Source: Flavobacterium sp.
GTDB taxonomy: Bacteria; Bacteroidota; Bacteroidia; Flavobacteriales; Flavobacteriaceae
Direction: 5' to 3'
Assembly: GCA_027483785.1 (NCBI GenBank)
Contig: JAIXTU010000365.1
Span: forward strand, 1-7,502
Length of the DNA: 7,502 nucleotides
Shown here: one piece after another, positions 1-4,758 of the stretch
How positions within the stretch are numbered: the stretch's first letter is position 1
How the letters are laid out: each line of letters starts with the position of its first letter
Translations under genes and position numbers: made by a program
The notes under the pieces: generated by a model
Database searches by the model: none
Told to the model about the DNA's origin: nothing
What the model saw: the letters and a program-made list of their open reading frames with translations, nothing else

Positions 1-334
1 GTACGAAACGGGTTTGAGGCATCGGACCTTCAAAAGCATCGACGAGTAAGCAAACGCCATCGGCCATATTTAAGACACGCTCTACTTCGCCACCGAAATC
101 GGCGTGACCAGGCGTGTCGATGATGTTAATTTTAGTTCCTTTATAATTTACCGAAACGTTTTTAGAGGTGATGGTAATTCCGCGCTCGCGTTCCAAGTCG
201 TTGTTATCGAGGATTAAATCGCCGGTATTCTCGTTTTCACGGAACAGTTGACAATGGAACATAATTTTGTCGACTAGGGTTGTTTTACCGTGGTCAACGT
301 GTGCAATAATTGCAATGTTTCTAATAGCGCTCAT
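1..334 (-). CDS. typA: Translational GTPase TypA/BipA, N-terminal 111 residues (partial)
   Basis: This is the start of a ribosome-binding translational GTPase related to EF-G; its 3' part lies beyond base 1. The translation opens MSAIRNIAIIAHVDHGKTTL. Visible G-domain motifs are the P-loop AHVDHGKT (residues 11-18), the switch I sequence RGITIT (51-56) and the switch II sequence DTPGHADF (73-80). The stretch FRENENTGDLILDNNDLERE between P-loop and switch I is typical of TypA rather than LepA or EF-G. From family knowledge, TypA acts on ribosome assembly and stress or low-temperature growth. The ATG at 334-332 is chosen because the family motif begins about 10 residues in and a promoter-like box lies just upstream. 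It is divergent from the histidine kinase. LepA is the main alternative and is less likely. Confidence 0.95.
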   Translation of the reverse strand, partial: MSAIRNIAIIAHVDHGKTTLVDKIMFHCQLFRENENTGDLILDNNDLERERGITITSKNVSVNYKGTKINIIDTPGHADFGGEVERVLNMADGVCLLVDAFEGPMPQTRFV

Positions 335-354
335 GTGGTCTGATTTTGACGGCG

Positions 355-362
355 CAAAGGTA
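355..362 (-). promoter_or_regulatory. Candidate -7 box for typA
   Basis: On the minus strand this reads TACCTTTG, an exact match to the Bacteroidota -7 consensus TAnnTTTG, and it ends 20 bases before the typA ATG. No clear TTG -33 element is seen 19-21 bases further upstream, so the assignment rests on the -7 box and its position. The rest of the 335-498 intergenic region is A/T-rich and shows no other gene. Confidence 0.55.
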
Positions 363-486
363 CACTTTATTTAGCGATAAATATAATTGTCTAAAACTTA
401 GTTTGAAAAGTGAATTTCATAACGAATTCTTTAACGAATGTTTTAAATTAATGAGAATTATTCTACAAGAGTGTAGGTTAATTCGA

Positions 487-494
487 TATATTTG
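487..494 (+). promoter_or_regulatory. Candidate -7 box directly before the histidine kinase start
   Basis: The sequence TATATTTG matches TAnnTTTG exactly and ends four bases before the ATG at 499. If used, transcription would begin at or next to the start codon, giving a leaderless or nearly leaderless mRNA. No convincing TTG -33 element lies 19-21 bases upstream, so a chance match in A/T-rich DNA is possible. Confidence 0.35.
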
Positions 495-498
495 AGTA

Positions 499-2220
499 AT
501 GAAAAGCAATGCTAATAAAATTTCCGTAGTATTTGTTTTGGTTGCAGCCTTTGTAGCGATAGTTTCTGTGGTTACTATGGACGCTGCTTTTTCCTCGGAT
601 ACTTTTGACCATCTGTATCTTCACATTGCTCGAGATTTAGTTTTCATAATACTAACCGCTTTCGTTTTACGGTATTTTATTATCAAAAACGATCAGCGAA
701 ACAGAGATACATTACGCAGTCTTGAAGAGCGTACCAAAGCGATAAAGCAAGCAAATGAACGCTACGACATTGTAGCAAAAGCAACCTCAGACACGATTTG
801 GGACTGGAATATCCCGACCGATCATTTCGAGTGGAACAAGGGAATTTTCGAAATTTTCGGTTATGAACCAAACGATATTGAAAACAACTCGTCGTGGTGG
901 TTCAGTAAAATTCATCCGCAAGATTCGATGCGTATTTCTGTGAATTTGTATGCTTTTCTAGCACAAAAGAGTCAGAATTGGCAAGCAGAATATCGTTTTC
1001 TGTGCAAAGATGGTAGTTACAGGTACGTGCTCGACCGAGGTTTTCTGGTATTTGGTGCGGATGCACGCCCGGTGCGTATGATCGGTGCCATGCAAGACGT
1101 AACTCGATTAAAGAAAGAAGAACGCCGTCTGAAATTACTGGAAACCGTAATTACCAACACCTTAGATTCGGTTTTAATTACCGATGCCGACAATTCGAAA
1201 TTTCCAATTCCACAGATTGTTTTCGTTAACAAGGCCTTTGCAAACATGACCGGTTTCGACGAATTGGAGTTGCTACAAATGAGCCCGTATCAATTGTACG
1301 ATTTGGAAGAGAACCGAACCTTACTCGACGAATTGGTTCTTGCCATTGCACAAAAGAAAACTGCTGAAATGGAGCTGAAAAGTGCCCGTAAGGATGGTGC
1401 GCGGTTTTGGGTTCGGTTTTCTTTCGTACCTGTCTTTGATAATGAAGGAGAACACACACATTGGATCTCCATTCAGCGTGACGTAAGCAAGCAAAAAGAA
1501 CAAGAAAAAGAGCGCGAGCAGCTTATTAGAGAACTTTCGCAAAACAACAAAGATTTGAGGCAGTTCTCGTACATCACTTCACACAACTTAAGAGCACCAA
1601 TCTCGAATTTAATCGGCTTGCTTCAACTTCTTGAGGAAGAGCAAATTGATAATGAAACGGTAAAATTGATCGTTGAAGGCTTTTCAAAATCAACGCATTT
1701 ATTGCAAGAAACCGTTAATGATTTAGGTAAAGTGGTAATTATTCGCGACAATCCGTCGATTGAAAAACAGCTTATCGATCCACTCGAGTCATTGAATAGG
1801 GTTAAAATGCAAATTGACAACCTGATCAATATCTCAGAAGTGAATATGGAGCTTAACTTCGAACCGGAAGTCGAACTTTATGTGAATCGTGCGTATTTTG
1901 AGAGCATCTTACTCAATTTGTTAACCAACGCAGTAAAGTATCGAAATAAGAAACGACCGTTGAAAATTGTGATTTCGCTGCAGCGAGAAGAGCAATTCGA
2001 CCGTTTGAGTTTTGCCGACAACGGTTTGGGAATCGATTTAGAAAAACACGGTTCAAAAGTTTTTGGCTTGTATCAGCGTTTCCATAATTTACCCGACAGT
2101 AAAGGCCTCGGCTTGTATTTGGTGAAATCGCAGGTAGAAAGCATGGGCGGGCGTATTGAAATTGCCTCATCCGTGGGCTGCGGTACTACTTTTATGATAG
2201 ATTTTCAAAGAAAACTGTGA
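499..2220 (+). CDS. Membrane-anchored hybrid-free sensor histidine kinase with two PAS domains
   Basis: This 573-residue sensor kinase has two hydrophobic helices (about residues 8-26 and 44-62) with a short loop between them. A PAS domain follows at about 90-205 (PAS_3-like, with WDWN at 101-104 and the PAC end IGAMQDVTRLKK), then a second PAS at about 211-330 (VFVNKAFANMTGF, ending ISIQRDVSKQKE). A charged coiled-coil linker at 330-355 leads into the dimerisation domain. The phospho-acceptor is His362 in SHNLRAP. The ATPase domain shows the N-box NLLTNAVKY (Asn477), G1 DNGLGID (507-513), the F-box FGLYQRF (522-528) and G2 KGLGLYL (535-541). All catalytic boxes are present, so it should be active. 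The second PAS lacks the LOV photoactive cysteine motif, and no haem or flavin ligand can be named; the signal is unknown. The residue after His362 is Asn, not Glu/Asp. The start at 499 is needed to keep the first membrane helix. It overlaps the downstream regulator by one base. Confidence 0.93.
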   Translation: MKSNANKISVVFVLVAAFVAIVSVVTMDAAFSSDTFDHLYLHIARDLVFIILTAFVLRYFIIKNDQRNRDTLRSLEERTKAIKQANERYDIVAKATSDTIWDWNIPTDHFEWNKGIFEIFGYEPNDIENNSSWWFSKIHPQDSMRISVNLYAFLAQKSQNWQAEYRFLCKDGSYRYVLDRGFLVFGADARPVRMIGAMQDVTRLKKEERRLKLLETVITNTLDSVLITDADNSKFPIPQIVFVNKAFANMTGFDELELLQMSPYQLYDLEENRTLLDELVLAIAQKKTAEMELKSARKDGARFWVRFSFVPVFDNEGEHTHWISIQRDVSKQKEQEKEREQLIRELSQNNKDLRQFSYITSHNLRAPISNLIGLLQLLEEEQIDNETVKLIVEGFSKSTHLLQETVNDLGKVVIIRDNPSIEKQLIDPLESLNRVKMQIDNLINISEVNMELNFEPEVELYVNRAYFESILLNLLTNAVKYRNKKRPLKIVISLQREEQFDRLSFADNGLGIDLEKHGSKVFGLYQRFHNLPDSKGLGLYLVKSQVESMGGRIEIASSVGCGTTFMIDFQRKL

Positions 2221-2591
2221 TGGAAAAATACGTTACTGTTATTGATGACGATCCAATTGCGCTTATAGTAGCAGGCTTGGTGCTTAAGAAAATTCCGAAT
2301 ATTAAGGTCCAAACCTTCACCGATGGAATTGAAGCCTTGCAAGTCTTAAGATCGTCTTTGACATCCGGTAAGAAAAAGCAATTTGTTTTTCTTGATTTGA
2401 ACATGCCATTGTACGACGGATGGGATATAGTTCAGCAAATGGGTGCAGATGACATCTTGCAATCGGTAAAAATTGTATTATTGAGTTCGAGTGTCGACCC
2501 CGAAGACCAGCAAAGAGCAAAACTTTATTCTCAAGTGATTGCATTTCTAGAAAAACCTCTTTCGAAAGATGCTGTTGAAAAATTAATGTAA
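2220..2591 (+). CDS. Single-domain response regulator (CheY-like receiver)
   Basis: This 123-residue protein is a receiver domain with no output domain. It shows the acidic pocket DDD (residues 9-11), the phospho-acceptor Asp59 in FLDLNMP, the switch serines LLSSS (87-91) and the conserved Lys112-Pro113 pair in FLEKPL. The ATG at 2220 overlaps the kinase stop as TGATG, a layout consistent with translational coupling. A GTG three bases earlier is also open, but the ATG gives the usual short lead into the first beta strand. It is presumably phosphorylated by the upstream kinase. With no DNA-binding or enzymatic domain, it probably passes phosphate on in a relay or acts by protein contact; its partner is not in this window. 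A second in-frame-adjacent stop (TAATAA) follows, then the remains of the native terminator. Confidence 0.93.
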   Translation: MEKYVTVIDDDPIALIVAGLVLKKIPNIKVQTFTDGIEALQVLRSSLTSGKKKQFVFLDLNMPLYDGWDIVQQMGADDILQSVKIVLLSSSVDPEDQQRAKLYSQVIAFLEKPLSKDAVEKLM

Positions 2592-2596
2592 TAAAA

Positions 2597-2612
2597 AAAG
2601 CCGCTACTAGAG
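2597..2612. terminator. Left half of a native bidirectional terminator split by the IS
   Basis: This piece holds the full left arm AAAGCCGCT, the loop ACTAG and the first two bases (AG) of the right arm. The remaining seven bases of the right arm, CGGCTTT, lie at 4016-4022 on the far side of the IS. Joined, they form a perfect 9-bp stem with a 5-base loop. On the minus strand the stem is followed by a T7 run (complement of 2593-2599), so it would have terminated rpsT. On the plus strand the T-run is only three bases, so it was weaker for the response regulator. Confidence 0.85.
2604..2612 (+). repeat. Left target-site duplication of the IS
   Basis: CTACTAGAG occurs here and again in the same orientation at 4007-4015, directly flanking the element. 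Nine bases fits the range known for IS4-family elements such as IS10 and IS50. The copies are identical, which suggests a fairly recent insertion. Confidence 0.88.
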
Positions 2613-2629
2613 TAGTCATGGTCGGAAGA
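2613..2629 (+). repeat. Left terminal inverted repeat of the IS
   Basis: TAGTCATGGTCGGAAGA matches the complement of the right end at 3990-4006 in 16 of 17 positions, differing only at the third base. The inner part, from ATGG onward, is also the first arm of a terminator hairpin. Confidence 0.9.
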
Positions 2630-2650
2630 AATTCCGACCATTTTTATTTT
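2618..2650 (+). terminator. Inward-facing terminator at the left IS end
   Basis: The arms ATGGTCGGAA (2618-2627) and TTCCGACCAT (2632-2641) form a perfect 10-bp stem closed by the GAAA tetraloop. TTTTATTTT follows on the plus strand. It would stop transcripts coming from the histidine kinase/regulator unit before they run antisense into the transposase gene, and it replaces the split native terminator for that unit. Confidence 0.82.
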
Positions 2651-3866
2651 AAGTTTTAAACACTTTATCTGGATCTCCGCCTGCAAATACGATTAATATT
2701 GCTGTAATCATTTCGCGAAGTTCCATCGCAATGCGTCTTTTGGCGGTTTTGTATCCTAAATTGTTTACTTTTTTATAGATCAAGAGTAGCATGGAGGCAA
2801 TCATGGTCATATAAACCATGACTTCAATTCCGTTTTTATTCATTGATACCAAATGGCTTAGGTTGAGTTCTTGCTTTAAGAACCTGAAGAATACTTCAAT
2901 GTCCCATCGTTTTCTATAATAATCTGCAATTTCCTTGGCAGACAGGTCAAATTCGTTTGTCAGAAACCAAAACTCTTTCTGAGTCTTCTCATTTTTGATG
3001 ATCAGCAAACGAAATTCGGTTTCCACTTTTTCCTGCCGAAGATGTACATTTCCGCGTTTATTCAAGATCGGCTTTCCTGTGTAAAGTTTTACCCTGCTGT
3101 CTTTTATGACTTTCCAATCATCCCATTTTAAGGGTTTTCCTCTTTGAACGAAAGATTCGATCTCTTCAAATTTCCTGTTTTCTTTCGAGCGGATGATGAA
3201 TTTTACAGCCTCTGCTTCAAATTTCACCATAGTTCGCGTGGATTGCAAGCCCCTATCTATAACATACATATTACCGTGATGTTCCTCTTTTTTTACTTGC
3301 CTGAGAATTGCCTCGGGAAGTGCAGAATCTTCCGAGGAATATTTTTGCCCTGTGAATACTTCAACACCGCACGGAAAAATCCCATCAAAGGAAAAACTGA
3401 ATTTAACCAGTTTCTTTCCTCTTCTCTGGTCGATCCCTTCTTTTAGTTTCGAGCAGGCATCAGCGACAATAGTACTATCAACACGGATTAGGTTGTATTT
3501 TTCGATTTCAGATTTATTATAAAGTTCAGAGAACCTTCCATACATCTGCTCGTAGATTTCTTTGAAATAACCGGAATCGATCTTTGAAAGACGCTCAGAG
3601 ATAGAACTCCTGCGTACTTTCTCATCTTCTCCCAATCCGAACAATGCTTTGAATCCACTGCTGTTAAAGGTGTCTTCCAAAGTTCTCTGGCTTAGTTTTT
3701 CATTATCGAAAATGCAAAACAGAAGCAGATAGAACATTTTCTTTCCGTGAAGTACCTTGCTATAATGATCTATCTTGGTAGTTGCCGAAAGATGGTTTAA
3801 AAGTGCTTCCGGAATAAAGGACAAAACCTGATTCAGGGAAATCTTGTGGTCTTTAAAAACTGACAT
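2649..3866 (-). CDS. IS4-family DDE transposase, intact
   Basis: This 405-residue transposase has the RNase H-fold DDE core: Asp130 in RVDSTIVAD, Asp204 in YVIDRGLQS and Glu324 in YRKRWDIEVFFRFLK. The last segment matches the IS4-family YREK signature Y-x2-R-x3-E-x6-K exactly (Tyr317, Arg320, Glu324, Lys331). The N-terminal region of about 100 residues is mostly helical in character and is probably the DNA-binding part. Length and motif spacing are normal for IS4-type enzymes, and there is no frameshift or internal stop. The ATG at 3866 follows A/T-rich sequence with no Shine-Dalgarno motif, and a promoter lies 21-52 bases upstream. The gene fills almost the whole element and carries no passenger. 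It should catalyse cut-and-paste movement at the terminal repeats. Confidence 0.95.
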   Translation of the reverse strand: MSVFKDHKISLNQVLSFIPEALLNHLSATTKIDHYSKVLHGKKMFYLLLFCIFDNEKLSQRTLEDTFNSSGFKALFGLGEDEKVRRSSISERLSKIDSGYFKEIYEQMYGRFSELYNKSEIEKYNLIRVDSTIVADACSKLKEGIDQRRGKKLVKFSFSFDGIFPCGVEVFTGQKYSSEDSALPEAILRQVKKEEHHGNMYVIDRGLQSTRTMVKFEAEAVKFIIRSKENRKFEEIESFVQRGKPLKWDDWKVIKDSRVKLYTGKPILNKRGNVHLRQEKVETEFRLLIIKNEKTQKEFWFLTNEFDLSAKEIADYYRKRWDIEVFFRFLKQELNLSHLVSMNKNGIEVMVYMTMIASMLLLIYKKVNNLGYKTAKRRIAMELREMITAILIVFAGGDPDKVFKT

Positions 3867-3886
3867 AAATTATTGATTATCAGACT

Positions 3887-3918
3887 TAAAGATAAGAAAA
3901 ATAAATCTACTACGCAAA
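3887..3918 (-). promoter_or_regulatory. Transposase promoter inside the IS
   Basis: On the minus strand TTTG (complement of 3915-3918) is followed after 20 bases by TATCTTTA (complement of 3887-3894). This matches the Bacteroidota pattern of a -33 TTTG and a -7 TAnnTTTG, with one mismatch at the last base. It lies 20 bases before the transposase ATG. The element therefore carries its own promoter and does not depend on its neighbours. Confidence 0.65.
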
Positions 3919-3970
3919 CTAAATCGTTGAAAATCAATTATTTAACAACTATTTTTTTACACTAATAAAC

Positions 3971-3998
3971 AAAAAAAGTCGGAAGAAAATCTTCCGAC
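3971..3998 (-). terminator. Inward-facing terminator at the right IS end
   Basis: The arms GTCGGAAGA and TCTTCCGAC form a 9-bp stem with a 3-base loop at 3978-3998. Read on the minus strand, a T7 run follows (complement of 3971-3977), the classic intrinsic-terminator layout. It would stop transcription arriving from rpsT before it enters the transposase gene in the sense direction. It also takes over the job of the split native rpsT terminator. Confidence 0.85.
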
Positions 3999-4006
3999 CA
4001 TGAATA
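3990..4006 (-). repeat. Right terminal inverted repeat of the IS
   Basis: Its complement, TATTCATGGTCGGAAGA, pairs with the left end at 2613-2629 with a single mismatch at the third base. Its inner part forms one arm of the right-end terminator hairpin. Confidence 0.9.
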
Positions 4007-4015
4007 CTACTAGAG
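4007..4015 (+). repeat. Right target-site duplication of the IS
   Basis: CTACTAGAG is identical to the copy at 2604-2612 on the other side of the element. Removing the IS and one copy restores an uninterrupted terminator hairpin. Confidence 0.88.
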
Positions 4016-4022
4016 CGGCTTT
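4016..4022. terminator. Right remnant of the split native terminator
   Basis: CGGCTTT is the distal seven bases of the right arm whose partner arm AAAGCCGCT is at 2597-2605. Alone it cannot form the hairpin, so rpsT now appears to rely on the terminator supplied by the IS right end. Confidence 0.8.
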
Positions 4023-4043
4023 CACTATATATCAAGTAAGTCG

Positions 4044-4298
4044 TTATGCTAATTTAGCAACGTGCTTAGTTAATTTACTTTTCAAATTTGAAGCTTTGTT
4101 ATCGTGGATAACATTTTTCTTCGCCAACTTATCAATCATTGAAATCACAGCAGATAATTTTGCTGCAGCTTCTGACTTCACAGTTGTTAGACGTAAAGCT
4201 TTGATTGCGTTACGAGTTGTTTTGTGTTGATATCTGTTAAGCACGCGTTTTTTCTCGTTGCTTCTGATTCTCTTTAAGGCCGATTTATGATTTGCCAT
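4044..4298 (-). CDS. rpsT: 30S ribosomal protein S20
   Basis: This 84-residue basic, helical protein opens MANHKSALKRIRSNEKKR, the characteristic S20 start, followed by RNAIKALR and a Lys-rich C-terminus KLTKHVAKLA. Length and composition are normal for the family. S20 binds 16S rRNA early in small-subunit assembly. The gene starts 30 bases after the downstream tRNA-Glu. No TAnnTTTG box is visible in that spacer, so it is probably transcribed with the tRNAs from the promoter at 4514-4543. Its original terminator is split by the IS, and the first hairpin its transcript now meets is the IS right end. Confidence 0.97.
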   Translation of the reverse strand: MANHKSALKRIRSNEKKRVLNRYQHKTTRNAIKALRLTTVKSEAAAKLSAVISMIDKLAKKNVIHDNKASNLKSKLTKHVAKLA

Positions 4299-4328
4299 CG
4301 CTATACTTGTTCTTTAATTCTTAATTTG

Positions 4329-4400
4329 TAGTCCGTAGGGGAATCGAACCCCTGTTACCAGGATGAAAACCTGGCGTCCTAACCCCTAGACGAACGGACC
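4329..4400 (-). tRNA. tRNA-Glu (anticodon UUC), second of a tandem pair
   Basis: The acceptor arms GGTCCGT and ACGGACT pair with a terminal G-U. The D-stem is GTCT/GGAC, the anticodon stem CCAGG/CCTGG encloses the loop TTTTCAT (anticodon TTC), and the T-arm is AGGGG, TTCGATT, CCCCT. The discriminator base is A at 4329. The following bases read CAA, so CCA is not encoded and must be added by nucleotidyltransferase. It lies 19 bases after the other tRNA-Glu, measured from that gene's encoded CCA, and 30 bases before rpsT. Confidence 0.96.
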
Positions 4401-4419
4401 AATTGTTTTTTTCAAAATT

Positions 4420-4494
4420 TGGTAGCCCGTGGGGGAATCGAACCCCCCTTACCAGGATGAAAACCTGGCGTCCTAACCGATAGACGAACGGGCC
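4420..4494 (-). tRNA. tRNA-Glu (anticodon UUC), first of a tandem pair, CCA encoded
   Basis: The acceptor arms GGCCCGT and ACGGGCT pair as in its neighbour. The D-stem is GTCT/GGAC, the anticodon stem and loop are identical to the other copy (CCAGG, TTTTCAT, CCTGG), and the T-arm is GGGGG, TTCGATT, CCCCC. The discriminator A at 4423 is followed by CCA (complement of 4420-4422). The two genes differ in the acceptor, D-loop and T-stem with pairing kept, so they are diverged duplicates and not a recent copy. Confidence 0.96.
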
Positions 4495-4513
4495 ATTTCG
4501 CTGAATGCGGTTG

Positions 4514-4543
4514 CAAAAATACAACTAATTTTTATTCGCGCAA
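4514..4543 (-). promoter_or_regulatory. Promoter of the tRNA-Glu, tRNA-Glu, rpsT unit
   Basis: On the minus strand TTG (complement of 4541-4543) is followed after 19 bases by TATTTTTG (complement of 4514-4521), an exact TAnnTTTG. Spacing and both elements fit the Bacteroidota primary-sigma consensus. It lies 19 bases before the 5' end of the first tRNA. Confidence 0.72.
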
Positions 4544-4758
4544 TAGTGAGCTATATTTTTTTCACAGAACTGTTGTTTAAATTTCAAAAAACACAACAAC
4601 ATTCGTTAACACCTTGATTACGTATCAATTGTGAAAACCTAAAAACATAAGCAATCACTATTCCACAACAAAACAACGACCTAACTCGTCTACAAAGCCT
4701 AAATAAAACACTTGAAAAAACAACCTTACAGCAACGAACACGTATGTAAAAACTCCTT
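4544..4758. other. A/T-rich intergenic region between proS and the tRNA promoter
   Basis: I see no gene here. The minus strand carries the 3' untranslated region of proS. It has only weak dyads, such as TGTTGT near 4570 with ACAACA near 4595, and no strong stem followed by a T-run. How proS transcription ends is therefore unclear. Short open frames across this stretch have no family features. Confidence 0.6.

Larger units (their letters stand above)
2613..4006 (-). mobile_element. Complete IS4-family insertion sequence, 1394 bp
   Basis: The element is bounded by near-perfect 17-bp terminal inverted repeats (16 of 17 matching) and flanked by identical 9-bp direct repeats. It holds one intact DDE transposase on the minus strand, with a good promoter inside the element. 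Each end carries a hairpin followed by a T-run directed into the element, and one arm of each hairpin is part of the terminal repeat. It is inserted within the stem-loop terminator shared by the convergent response-regulator and rpsT units. Nothing in the sequence suggests decay, so it may still be mobile. I cannot name the specific IS without a database search. Confidence 0.93.

Noticed and set aside
2217..2219. GTG start for the response regulator
   Set aside because: It is directly followed by the ATG at 2220, which forms a classic TGATG overlap and gives the normal receiver-domain start.
3144..3446. 100-codon plus-strand open frame inside the IS
   Set aside because: It is antisense to the intact transposase, with no promoter or homology features visible.
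3926..3949. Imperfect GTTG...CAAC dyad upstream of the transposase promoter
   Set aside because: The arms match poorly and are A/T-rich. The location is suggestive but not enough to call a regulatory site.
4321..4524. Short open frame across the tRNA genes
   Set aside because: It lies entirely on two clear tRNA-Glu genes and their leader; the peptide is a translation of tRNA sequence.
4612..4632. TTGAT...ATCAA dyad as an operator or terminator
   Set aside because: It has only a 5-bp A/T-rich stem and no T-run, so it is likely chance in A/T-rich DNA.
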